From the NCBI GenBank assembly GCA_963678705.1, contig OY783212.1:1674001-1738000 (forward strand): a DNA stretch of 64,000 nt, in the 5' to 3' direction. The notes below the pieces were generated by a model. The model saw nothing but the letters and a program-made list of their open reading frames with translations, was not told the origin of the DNA and made no database searches. Below are positions 27,502-40,000 of the stretch, piece by piece; the stretch's first letter is position 1; each line of letters begins with the position of its first letter. A program made the translations under genes and the position numbers. Origin of the DNA: Panorpa germanica. Its lineage: Eukaryota > Arthropoda > Insecta > Mecoptera > Panorpidae.

Positions 27502-28398
27502 CACTTGCGTAGCGTGCCATAGGCGGGCTAATGATTTTGCAAAAAAAGGAACAAGAACGCTCGCATTGAATTAAAATAATTATATATTGATTATACGTTA
27601 TTACTTACAATTAATACTCCTAGAAACTAAGCTAGCCAAACAAATAAAATCAAATATACACTTTTCTTGCCTTTTGTTCGGCGAACTTATTTCTTAAATC
27701 ATTCATAGCTGAAGACGACTTTAGTTTTTCTAAATTTTCTGCCTCTATAGACGATAGTAACAACTCTGATAGCCTTTCCTGTCCCATAGAGACCCTTAGA
27801 TAATATTTTAACAGCTTTAATTACGAAAACCTTCTTTCAGCTTTTGCAGTTGTAACCGGAAGGATCAAGAATAGAAAGCATGCTGTTATTACCTCCGGAA
27901 AACTGAATGCAATGCTATTGAATTTTATCAGCAATATTTCCACAAGTTCCTTAATGGAATGAATTTTCTGAATTTCAGATTTTTAGCATGTTTACAAAGC
28001 AATTAATTGTTCATAACGATCAACTGACATGTCTTTACTGTATTTAGCAGACAGTTTTCCGGCATACTTTTTTATTATTTCGTTTGAAAAAGATAAGAGT
28101 TTCTCCGGTTGTAATTAGAACTTATTACTTAGTACATTGACTCTCGGTCTGAAATTCTTTCATCTTCTGATAGCAAACAAACGCTTCGTTATCTTATTTC
28201 TTTTATTTTTGAAAACAGTTGTTACTCCCTACTCTTTTACTAGATCTGTGGACTCGTTCAGCAAGCCATGGAATTAATTTTGATTTCTTATTTTGATCAG
28301 TCTATTCAAAAGATTACTTAGCCCCTTAGATTGGGGCCCCTATAGCCCAGAGGCCCCGTATCATTGATACGGCAGATACAGCGGCAGCTACGCTACTG
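27502..28398 (-). mobile_element. Broken hAT transposon with C-terminal transposase remnant
   Basis: The minus strand encodes VLSNKFLLQPEKLLSFSNEI, KKYAGKLSAKYSKDMSVDRY and, after some stops, the hAT dimerisation region: AFSFPEVITACFLFLILPVT, TAKAERRFS, stop, LKLLKYYLRVSMGQERLSEL. This resembles the ZMYM1/ZBED-type hAT transposases of insects. The right end, on the minus strand, is CAGTAGCGTAGC and the left end on the plus strand is CACTTGCGTAGC. The flanking 8-mers ATAACTTG and ATTACTAG agree at 6 of 8 positions, as for a decayed hAT duplication. About 900 bp remain; the N-terminal and central catalytic regions are gone. Confidence 0.78.
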
Positions 28399-29072
28399 AT
28401 TACTAGGAATAAAAGATTCTAGAATTCGATAATAAAAGAGCATAATCAAATTTCTCAATTCTGGGTCACCACAGAAATTATTTCGGAATTAACGAACTGC
28501 ATTATAAATCTCTCTCTGACTATTCTTGGTACTATTCTATATTACTATAGTAATGTCAAGGGGACCAGAACCATGTTACAGTTCTAGAATTTCCTCTTTG
28601 ATCTTGAGGGAAACCACAAAACGGGACAATATCACTGCAAAATTACTTGGAGATAACGTATTTCAAAATAATTAGTGTTATAAAATAGGAAACTACCCAA
28701 TTGCATGACACTGACATTTTATTAAAATATAATAACTTCCGTTCTTAATTATTTTTGACGTTAAATCATTTTTTATAATTGACATAACCTGCTTGTATAG
28801 TTGATTGACAAATTTGAAACGACAAATGTTTGCCCTTGAATTACATCCGTAATTAAACGCACTTCGTCGTTGTTTATTTATAAAATAAAAATTGTTATTA
28901 TTTAAAAAAATGAAGTAATGTCATATGTTTTATTGTAATTTCATTTCCAACTGATCCAAACAAAAATTGATATGAATATTGTTATGAGAAAATGGAAGTA
29001 ACCAGGACCAGGGAAATCGTAAATCTATATTGGTCATTTTCTGCATTTGGGAAACCGATTTACGCGTCAAAT

Positions 29073-29610
29073 GCTGGCTTTACACCAAAGAGACAGTTTT
29101 GAAAACAGTTTTGTTATCAAAACAAAACAAAAACATGTTTTGTTTATTTTAAAACAGTTCTGTTTTTCGAAAACAGTAATTTCGAAAGTGTTTCTAGAGT
29201 TTTTCTGTGTGACCCACAAAATTTAGTATCCCACAAATTATTGTTTTGGCAATACATTTCTATTAAATTGCTGGTCTAATCTTTTGTCCACTGCATTCTG
29301 TACTTATTTATAACTGCTTTTGGAACTAGTTGCTAGCCAAATGGTAAACAACAAGTGACAAGCGCAAATGTTCACAAAAAAGCAAAAGTGGGTGTTCACA
29401 CAAGCAGACTTAAAATCATCAACAAACGTGTTTTCCTTTGAATTTACCTACTCCATATGTGCTTTGTTTACTAAATCAGTTTTTAAAGACAAAAATGTTT
29501 TAAGAACTGTTCAGTTTTTACAAAACATTGATGTTTTCAGAAAAACAGTTTTTGTTCGTGTTTTAAATATTACAATAATTATTGTTTTGTCTCTCTGGTG
29601 TGAAACCGGC
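29073..29610. mobile_element. Non-autonomous element with terminal inverted repeats
   Basis: The left end GCTGGCTTTACACCAAAGAG and the right end read in reverse, GCCGGTTTCACACCAGAGAG, differ at only four of 20 positions. The interior is AAAACAGTTTTG-rich. The 99-codon open frame inside has no family features and I treat it as non-coding. No clean target duplication was seen. Confidence 0.6.
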
Positions 29611-30970
29611 AAAAGATACGCGTTAGGTCTCTCATATTTAATTGTATTTTTTGTGTTCTATTCATAACCGGAAAAACGACAAAAGTGTTTAAAACTGTAA
29701 AATACAGCGCAACCTGCACGGTGTTACACTGATAGAATAAAAAGAACAGTGTGGAATTAAATAATAAGACACGACTCAGACAATCTAGAATTTGTCATAA
29801 AAAGATATAGAGAACAAAAGATAGATTTATATGATTTAAACACAATGAACAAATAGAAACACTACTAACAATTGTACCTCGCTAATGTTACGCGCGTTTG
29901 ATGGATATTTAGTTTTATGCTCCACCAGAAGTTGCCAATCTGGTAATTCTTGTCATCATCTCAATTTGTTAACATCGATTTTCATATTAATGTCTCACAT
30001 TTTGCATAAATATCCAATAACACGAGCTTATATAACTTGTATAAATAAATTCAAGTTTTTCTTGTATTTATTTCAATAATGTTAATATTATGTTTTATGG
30101 AACTAAACTAATAAACGGTTTGTATAATTAGCAAGTGGAGACCTCATTTGACACAGTGGCCCACGTAGCCAGTTCTCAGTGTACAGTGGACTGACCGCCA
30201 CATTGCAAGTTAGAAGACTTTTTAGTTTTTGGAACGACATATTCATGTGTAAGACATCGTATGTGATAATTATTGACGTCATGATTTACCTAACCAATAA
30301 CTGCGCAATTTAAATACAATGTTTGTCTTACTTCCGCAGCGGCTTACTTGATGTACGACGCTCTATGCTTCCAAAGTTCTAATGCGTCTAATGCTTTTGT
30401 TGCCGGGTGTTTATTTAAAATGAACAACCTGTATTTTCCAGTTTATTAAAATATTCATAAGTACCATAAGCAAGGAACGTATTGTTTATTAATGATTAAA
30501 CATACACTTATTTATTTAAATGTAATTTCAAATACGCCTGATTAGTAGTCTATACAACTAACAGCAATAAACAATTCATTTCTTGCTCTTATATGATTTG
30601 GCATGTATGTGAATTTATTACAAAAGGTTTTTTAATCGATTTCAGATCAACGTTACAATTTCTAGGATTGGTTACTTTTAAATTTAATTAATATGCATTG
30701 ATTTTAGACAGTGGTGAGACTCACTTATATGAAGTTTCAACATCACAATTTTTATCATTTTATTTATACAATAAGTTTATTACAAATTTTATACGGTTTA
30801 AAAAAGATATGTCCAGAAGATTTATAACCACTATTTATCGATTAAGATCTCGACACTGCAAAAATCCTTCACATTTATATAAATCAAGATATTACTATCT
30901 CCCAACTGTGTTCGTGGTATTGCAAAAATGAAAATAGTTTTACTTTGATTTCAGATGTGAGAAGTCAGTT

Positions 30971-31233
30971 TTTTTTTATATAGTTTCTCGGGCGTCCTAG
31001 GCACGTAGTCTTTTATCGCCCCTAATATTGTTCTGCTTCTTCTTATACGTTATATCCAGACAACAACAATGATCTATTCATGGCTACTGCAGTTATAAAT
31101 TTCGGTTTCTCAATCAAAAAGGGGATGTTAACAGGTAGCGTCTGCGAAGTCTGTAGCACCGTCCTTTGGAGTCCATTTCTTGCCATTGCTGTATTTTTAC
31201 ATTGCCACAGAATGTGGTCAGGATCTGCCTCAA
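30971..31233 (-). mobile_element. 5'-truncated LINE insertion with 12-bp target duplication
   Basis: The minus strand reads LEADPDHILWQCKNTAMARN, then PFLIEKPKFITAVAMN and RSLLLSGYNV with a stop, then a short UTR and an A tail. This is the C-terminus of a LINE of the kind with a Cys/His knuckle after the RT or RNase H domain. GAGAAGTCAGTT occurs at 30959-30970 and 31234-31245. The same terminus recurs at 58160-58322. Confidence 0.85.
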
Positions 31234-31284
31234 GAGAAGTCAGTTGACGACTCAGATGAGGCGACTGGTTGCAAACCATAGCCC

Positions 31285-31375
31285 CGAATCTGCTCGAACC
31301 GAATGAGAATGGAACTGTGTTGTTAGTGAGAGAACGATCGTGTATTCGAGTGAGAGAAACACACGTTTCTATAGA
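31285..31375. repeat. Short dispersed repeat GAACCGAATG, copy 1
   Basis: CGAACCGAATGAGAATGGAA, then CTGTGTTGTTAGTGAGAGAA and CG.TCGTGTAT.CGAG..AGAG, recur nearly unchanged at 43996-44085. Confidence 0.65.
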
Positions 31376-31606
31376 TTGATAAATAATATTTGAAATTCAA
31401 TGTGTTCTTTAAATTTGTTTCCTTCTATTTAAAATCTCAGTGTGTTTTGCTACGAGTATATGTGCTGCAATGATTCATAACCTATTTCTCACAGCGAATG
31501 ATAGTAGTCATCTACACATATACTCTCATTCCAACTAAGTTGTGCGTTATATTTAACAGTACTTAAGATTTAGTTTTTCCATCGCATCGCGGTACTATAA
31601 CTTAGT

Positions 31607-32417
31607 GTAAAATTCCTTGTCATGGAATAAACCGCTTTTGGCAACCTCTCTTGGAATATTATATCTTCTACGAACTAAAATTCTCGGCGACTCTACATAA
31701 GAAAGGAATGAAGTAATGTAAAGGTTTTAATATTATAAATTATCAACATGATCTGTTCCAAAAGAAATGTACTTTTAACTTCACTATATAGAATTCAAGT
31801 AGCAAACAGCGCACGCAGATATTAAAAATGATGTGGGGAATGATATTGTGTCCAGTAATGCCATAAACTAATAAGCAGCCAGATTGTTTGATTTCATTTG
31901 CTGAAGCACTCCTTTATTCTGGCAAAGTAGATTTAGCAGGCAGTATTCAATGCTTTTAACTATCTCAGACTTAAAAATGATAAATTTAATTGATTTTGTA
32001 ATTTAAAATTTACTTGGTTCAACTGAAGAATTAGTTTAGATTGGTTTGTTTACCAGCGGCTTGAAGAACACAGCATACATTACCTAACGTATCTATATAA
32101 CGTAGTGTAATTAGAATAATAATGTACTCGTATATAATAATAATTATAATAATATTAATATATAATAATTCCTCACACATCAATGCTGAACGAAAGATTT
32201 AACCATTTGATTAGTTTAACAATCTGATGGAACGAAGGATTTAAAAGTCTGATGGAATGAACGATTTAACAGTTTGATGGAATGAACGATTTAACCGTCT
32301 GATGGAACGAAGGATAATTTATAATATTAAATCCTTTACATTTCTTCATTCCCTTGTTATGTTGGGTCGCCGAGAATTTTAGTTCGTAGCGGTTTATTCC
32401 ATGTCGAGGAATTTTAC
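31607..32417. mobile_element. Foldback element with 25-bp internal tandem repeats
   Basis: The left arm (31607 to about 31725) contains CATGGAATAAACCGC, ACGAACTAAAATTCTCGGCG and AATGTAAAGG. The right arm (about 32333-32417) holds the same words in reverse order and orientation. The arms are about 85-120 bp, the left one with an extra insert. Between them a 25-bp unit, TCTGATGGAACGAAGGATTT-like, repeats about 4.5 times (32185-32320). No transposase is present. Confidence 0.7.
32185..32320. repeat. 25-bp tandem repeat inside the foldback element
   Basis: The TCTGATGG/TTTGATGG word starts at 32223, 32248, 32273 and 32298, an exact 25-bp period, with GA(A/T)GAACGA(A/T)TTAA between and a diverged first unit. 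Confidence 0.8.
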
Positions 32418-33719
32418 CCTGTATCGCATTTTGAACCAGTGGCCGAGTACTACGTCTGATTTATTCATAAATAATACTGTGTTTGACTTATATCGTTGCT
32501 GCTTGTTTTGGCGAATAAATTCTGGTTTTGTTTCTTGCTTTGTCCTTTGCATATCGTGATTGTTTTAGGCGATACGGTTTCTTATTTGAATGTTTGTATA
32601 AAAAACTGCAGACCTTACTATAGTCTAAACACTGCACAGAGCATTGGCCGGCAAACGATGCATTTGAGAATTGCACAATCATTTTATATTTACAGTGATG
32701 TGTACTTTTTGTTTCAAAGTTTTATTAGGTAGTTTCTCTTTATTGCATGTTATGAAGCATAATTTTCAGATTGAATTTTTTTGAAATTGCAAACTCAATT
32801 AGGATATAGTTATATACTAGTCAATATAAAAGAACTACGTTAATAACGTCCAAGTATTTAAATCTAAACTTCTTCAACGTTTTATTTTTGTGTAAGTTTT
32901 AAACCGAATTTTGTATTAATTGTTACATGTTCACCTAAAATCAAAGGTCACACGCACTCTTGTAAAACTTAATTCCTTCGAACTGTGGTGCAAACGAACT
33001 CTCTTTGTTTGTTTCAAATTAATATAAATTTTTCCTAAATTTCTAATAAAACCGCAACCGAGGACATTAAGACAGTGAAGGTTCAACACTATTGTGGTAC
33101 CTCTGAGTAGGTCTCGGATAATATTTGTTTGATTAAATTGTTTAAATAAAATATATAACCATATTTTAATAAGAAACGGTGGAGTAGTACATATTTCAAA
33201 CCATAATACCATATCCCTACAAATAAATATGGATTAGAATGGTATGAAATTCTAATACGATAATCTCCGACATGACCTATTAACTGAATCGACATTTGTG
33301 CAATGTAAGGTGAGTTACGGACAACAAAAATTAGTGAGTATTAAATCAGAAGGAGGATACAGTTTTACATATACCTTCATACTCAACTAAAATTGTTGGA
33401 GATGTCTGACTACTGAACGGATAGATTTACTAATATATATATACCTATTGGTTTCTTTTCCCCAAAAGTTAATGGCTTAATGAAAATATAATAGCTATTT
33501 AAAATTTGAATTATAGTTTTACATGACACACCTGATAGATATGCAAATAGAATAACATGATGCTAATTCATAAATTTCTATTCTTTAAACTAATAGGTTT
33601 ATTTAATTTATAATTATGTATTTTTTTATGCTTGTGAAAAGTAATTTAGTAATTTAGGTGTTGGGTATATAGTAATTAAGAATAATCGAGTAAAAAAATT
33701 TATATATATTTTTAAATTA
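32418..33719. other. AT-rich sequence downstream of the SLC18B1-like gene
   Basis: Small open frames on both strands, none with family features. No repeat identified. Confidence 0.5.
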
Positions 33720-33725
33720 TTTATT
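33720..33725 (-). promoter_or_regulatory. Candidate poly(A) signal of the SLC18B1-like gene
   Basis: AATAAA on the minus strand about 250 nt past the stop codon. It is the first exact hexamer I see downstream. In DNA this AT-rich a chance match is likely. Confidence 0.4.
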
Positions 33726-33972
33726 TCATAAATATGTACAACTTAATTTTTCTATAAAAAATGTCTAAGTAATATTACTATTTCAAAATACTTAAAACTA
33801 GTAGAAACTGTTTTTTTATATTTGTATATTAGTATACATTATCTAAATATCTAATTCTAAATATTTCTAATTTATAACACAATCAAAACTTTCACATTCA
33901 AAACTTTTACCAGACACTCAAAAGTAAAATTAATTTGTATAAAATAGTTTATAATTAGGAACACAGATGTCC

Positions 33973-34051
33973 TTACGCGTAACTTTCTTGATAGCGGGGA
34001 CGCATACGTTCAACACTGCCGTAATATGTACCAAGTCCATTTGGTTCGGAT
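33973..34051 (-). CDS. SLC18B1: SLC18B1-like terminal coding exon 10 (residues 440-465)
   Basis: The acceptor ATTTCAG is followed by 79 nt that, in the phase set by exon 9, read SEPNGLGTYYGSVERMRPRY, QESYA and TAA. The phase match and the cytoplasmic-tail-like composition support the join. This exon has no conserved domain to confirm it. Confidence 0.75.
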
Positions 34052-37000
34052 CTGAAATATAATAATGAATAATGAGAAATGTTTTGTAATAATTAATATG
34101 AATTTGATGCATTTGTTTGAATTGGTTATGCCATTAGTCCTAAATTCCTTAAAATTGCGCTTTATGTTGTTGATTAATAATCAATCGGTATAAGCCACGA
34201 TTTTATGAAAGACATTATCAATTAAAAGCACAGTTTAATGGTACACCAAAATTAATGATCCCCACGCTACTTCTTGTTGTTAACCATGATACTCCACACT
34301 TCGTATATCTGTTAATATAGCAGAGATGAAATTATGTACATTCAGAGGCGTATTAAACAGTGGGTACATATCTATAAGGGTATTATCACTTAGAGTAAAA
34401 CTCTTTGACATGGGATATGCCGCTTTATGGATATTATATCTTCTATCAACTAAAATTCTCGGCGACTCAAAATCTGAAGAGTTTGCACAGAATGTTTACA
34501 CTTCACTCCCTTCACTCTTCCTTCTTCCTTCTCTTCAGATTTTGAGTCGCCAAGAATTCAACGAATTGATAATTAGTGGTAACGCGAAACCACCATGTAC
34601 CATGTATGTTATATTGAGAAATATTGTCTTCCCAGTAAACAATTTGGATTCCATTTGAAATCTTATTTATTCGCTCACAGTTCAGTTGATTATAGTCGAT
34701 CATATGAAATTTGGCCACAAATGACGAAACCACTTCACCTGTCAGAATCTAAGCGACGAAAAAGTTGGTTCGAACTACAGTTAAACTGAACAAGTGACGA
34801 GTATGAGCAGAGATGTGCACAAATAGTTTTCAAAAGTATTTAAATACAAAATAGACCAGGCTCTCAAAGGAGTTTCGTTTGCAAGCAGTTTACGGTCTGC
34901 ATATTTTGCAAAGAAACTCGTCTGGGAGCCTGGTCTATTTTGTATTTAAATACTTTTGAAAACTATTTGTGCACATCTCTGAGTACGAGTTATATACTAC
35001 ACTGTGTGCAGTAATCAAATTTGACTTTCCTCTATTCCTAGAGCCTTTGCGATATCAGCCTTTATTGGCCAAATCTCGCAGAAATTACATCTGCATGTTT
35101 ACAAGGAAGATGGAACTCATGTATGTCGCAAGGGGAGAACAGCTATTACGCCAAATTGCTCCCTGTGTATGGCTAAAGAATTTTACATGCTTTTATTAAA
35201 AAATGAGTTAAAAAAATTATTTCAATCACAAAAACGAGTTAGCTAATTTATACAGCATGGTAAAATAATGTCTGAAGCATTTATGCAGAAAAAACAATTT
35301 CACTACTTTTTTTAAACAACTGCGCAACCAAATACCAAACAAAACGGGACACACACCCTTCCATTTTTTATATTGATTAAAATGAACATCAGATAGAATA
35401 GAATCTGTGATAATTGTAAACAAATGTACAGCAGATAGAATAGAATCTGTGATAATTGTAGACAAATGTACAGCAGATAGAATGGAATCTGAAGCGCACG
35501 CCCATGGATACAACCCAATTAGTATTAAATTAGTGGGATGAGTTTTAGAAGAGAATGAAAAGCCACACTTGCTATTGCCAGCCTGCACAGCTATGATTTT
35601 GTTTAGTAATTATGAGAAAAATGTAAATTAAAGCCCGAGAAATTGTTAGAAAAAATGTCGTCAATGCAAATGACGTGAAAGTTGGCGTAGTGATTTGAAT
35701 GCGTGAAGGCGTGAAGGCGTGTTACCTTGCCCACTGGGCCTGGTGTTTCTTGTAACTGTTGCCACTGTTGCAGGCTAGCAAGCTGTTCATGGCACCTGGC
35801 CTGTTCGGTGGAGCTATTCTTTCTATCGAAATACCATTACTGATGGCACCCTTCAAGCTGTTAAAGGATTGGATTTTATTATTCCAAGTTCTACTTTTAG
35901 GCTAGGCGTACACTAGAGAGGAACGTATTCCATGGAAACACAAGGAATCGCGCACTTGTTTTTTAAATCCCTCACGTCTGTCTAAATACACTCCTATCTC
36001 CATTGTGCGCTTAGCCTCACTTTTAGGATTAAACATTTCAAAGGGATTGTAAATGATATAGTCGTACCTCTTGACTGACCCGTTTTCACTTATCAGCAGG
36101 CTGCTCTGACTCCCCTTAAGAGGCATTGTGGGTGGCATCTGCGTAAATAATCTTGGTCTTCTGTCGATGAACATGAATGTTGCTATTATGAATGCCTGCA
36201 ATATTTTATGAAAAGAATTTAGTGGAATTCATTTTATTTGGTTAACTTAAGTTCTGTAAATTGTACTACTATACAAAAGTACTATACTAAACGAAAACCT
36301 GGCACGTCAGAAAATTTAAAATACAATACAAGCACATGTAAAACTTAATAGGGGAAAGGAACATAGGACAACAACAGGAAAGGATAAAGCGGGATATAAT
36401 ACAAGATTTGGAAAGTTGTAGACGAGAAGGATGCCGGAATACCCAGAAAAACAGGAAGAAATAAGAATGATCGCTAGGTCTGTGGTAGAAGGAAAGAGGA
36501 ATTAGATATTATGAAAAGGAGAAGATAAAGAATGCAGGATGAGTGGGAAGAAAATTAAAGCACATTAAGAGTAGTTGTAGGAAGAAAGTGGAAAGTCGAG
36601 TAAGGCTGAAGGAGATATTGCAAGGAAAGAAAGAGTATGGACGACAGAAGTAAGGAGAAAGAGAATGAGGAGAAACGTGAGCAAGATAGATTTTAATTTT
36701 AAATTGCAATGAATACATAAAATGAATCGAATTAGATATTTAAAATTGATTAAATTAATTTAGAAATTAAATTAACTTAAAAAATAAATTGATAAAAGGC
36801 ACAAAGAAATTAAATACAATACAATACAAATATAGATAAAATACAATAAAAATAGGAAAGTAAGGTATCAAGAATGATTGCAAAGTTTAGGTCAAGTATC
36901 GTAGAAAGAGCAAGCAGATATTGAGGAAAAGAAATGAAGAAAACATATAGGATGTCTGTGAAGTAAGTGCCGGGAATAGGTGAAAAGTGGACTAAGCCCA

Positions 37001-40000
37001 GAGGAGATATTATAAAGAAAGAGTGAAGAAAAAGAATTGATGGGGAAAGTAAGAAGAAAGAGAGATAGAGGATAGAGAAGAACGAGAAGAAGATAGATTT
37101 TTAATGTAAAAAAGGTTAAGTTTAGTTTAAAGAAGATTGTAAAGCTGGAAAGCAAAACGGTCATAAGATAATACAAATACATAGGCCCTACATATAGAAA
37201 CATTAAATACTACATAATAATAATTTAAAAAAACTTACCATGAGTAAGTGCAATCCAATTACAAATAGTGTTGAATAGTTAAATCCAATCGTATCGAACA
37301 GAGCGCCACTGATGCAAGGTCCAGCGAAGGCACCAAGGGCAAAAGTACTCGTCCACAAACCTGACACCAGACCGTAGGTTTCTATGTTGTTCGGCATGCC
37401 GTGACCACTGTAAAATACATTTTATGAAATACATGTTTTATAAAAACGATAACGGAAACAATGTTGAGTAAATCTTTTGAGGAAATGTCTCGATACGCTA
37501 CAAACATTTTACAAGACTTTTCAAGACTACAAGAATTTTCGAAGCAAGTCAGAGCTCCAAAATTAATTTGGTTACGTTTAACTTCATAAATGGGGTGTGG
37601 CTGTGCAGTTCGTTTGCCCATAAAAATAGAACTCAGAATTCATAATCAGTAACACCCAAAGAAAACGAAATGCCATCGAAGTGCGGTTCGTTTCAACGAG
37701 ATATGTTGTATGCATTAATGAATATGAGTGATGTGTGAATATTACTTCAAAAGTAATGCATGTAGTTTACTAAGTACTGTTGTGTAAAGTGACATTGGAC
37801 TTACATTGCTGTGTTAAGTGCGTCGGAGAAGCTGGCAACCAATTGTGCAGAGATTCCAAATCCGTGCAAGACTAGACCACCGACTATTACCCATAGATTT
37901 CTATAGGAAGTGGAAAAAGAAATTAATAATAATTCAGAATACTTAAATTTACAAGTGGTTATGTTACTTACGCTTCGAATGGAAGACAAGGGGCGGGGCC
38001 AATGAGCATGAAACCCGCGGCGACGAGAATGCATCCCGAGAAAGACACTACTTTAGGAAGTACGATTAACTTATCACACATCCATCCATACACTGGGGCG
38101 GTTAGTGCGTAAACTCCACCGTTGATTATGAACATCAGTCCCAGAATGATAGGGGACAGGCCAAACTGAAAATTAAGATATTGTCTAGAATTCGTTATGG
38201 CGAGCGACAAACTGAGCTTTTGCCCACTTCTTATGTTAATACTATGTAAACATATAGACCTGCTAATATTACTTACAACTCTTAAATGTGGTTCCAAAGT
38301 GGCTGATAAGAATCCAATGGACAGACTGGTGGCTGCAATACTCATTGCGCAAACAAACACACCAGGAATCCGCAAGACTTTCAACATGGAAGCTGAGGAG
38401 AGAATATATGTTTAGATTAAACATTCTGATTCCAATCAAAGTGTACCAAAGTACACTAGTACTACTAGTCAATACATACGTCCATTCTCGCTCGGATCAG
38501 TATCAGCGTCATGTTTTGGCAGCACTAATGCTGTCATAATTGCAGACAGGAATAGTGCTGATCCAAGAACAGCAAATGGAGTGGTATATCCTCCAACAGA
38601 GTACAGGCATCCACCAACCGTTGGTCCAACTATTAAACCTAGTCCGAAGAAAGTTTCCAAGGAGGCCTATAACAAAATTTGAAGATTTATTTGTTTACGT
38701 TATTAAATATACGAGTATAATAAATTCTGATATGAGAAGTTTCTTACAAAAGTAGTCGCAACATTATCTGGAAACTCTTTAGCGATAATTGCAAACGATG
38801 CCGTCAAGAAAGCTGCATTTCCTAAAGCTTCAACGATTCGTATCGTTATACTAAGACCTATAAAAGCTGCGTGGCCCTCAACGCGATCCAGGAGGCTGAA
38901 ATGTATAAATAATTTATTAAATATAAAGAAAATATGTTAGGAATATTAGAAGCAGGATAATATTTACCCAAATAAGATAGCACATGTTCCCGTTGTAAAG
39001 ATTCCTCCATTAAACAATACTTTTGGGCCCACCCTATTTAAGTATTGTCCATAAAACGGACTTATAAGAAATACTACCAGTTCAAATATTCCGAATACTA
39101 TGCCATATTCGATTGCAGTAGCACCTTTCTTCTCCGCCTAAAATAAAAGATAAATGAATTAGAAAGTGTAGGATTGGTTAACAACATCTGATCATTTAAT
39201 ATGAACCACTGGGATGTCACGGAATGTCGTAGTGTTTGCTTTTTTAGAGCTTTTTATCTCTTTAAACTGCATTTTTAATTACTAATATCTTATACAATAT
39301 CGCATTTAATTAAAAACTAATTAAAGTTCTAAGATACTGATAGACAATTTTATCAATATATGATAACATTTTGTAAAATTGTTGCACTAATTTTATAAAA
39401 AAAAGTCCTTTGAATAGTCTACTTATTCGCGTTTTTATAAATTTTCCAAAATAGGTGCCTAAATTTACCATTTACTTATATATTTTTTAAAATTAACTTG
39501 CTCTACTTTCATAATAAATAGGTTTGACGGTTTTTAAACCCGGTTTTAAAAAACCAGTGCTAGTAAATTTGCTATATTATAATGTCCCAGGTGTATGTTT
39601 ATGATCTTATATGTTTGGTAGTGAATTTTGTATGGTGGCTCGAAAACGGCTTCGTCAATGTTTTTGAAAATTGCCTATTTCGTAGAGAAAAAAATTCTAA
39701 GACTTTTGGCGTTTTTTTCCTGAATTTCCTGGAAACCCGTAATTTTGAAAAAACTGGGAGCAAAAATAGGCACATGTCTGTTTTAGCCGAGAGTAAAAAT
39801 TGTGCTAGAAAGTTGAAATTTTGTGTATGGGCTAACTTTGGTACCTTATTTACAAATCGAACAAAAAAATACCAAATTTTGAAAAAAAGTTGATCAAATA
39901 ACGAATAAATTATTAAAAATATTTATTTAGCCAGTTTATATGAAAAATTATTTGTTTTAAAATGTAAAACTAATATAGAACGAATTAAAAATTATTTTAA

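Noticed and set aside
29368-29667. 99-codon plus-strand open frame
   Set aside because: It falls inside the inverted-repeat element at 29073-29610 and runs past its end; composition follows the AAAACAGTTTT words.
39582-39893. 103-codon open frame, and a 111-codon frame at 55562-55897
   Set aside because: Both lie in copies of one non-coding repeat and the frames are not conserved between them.
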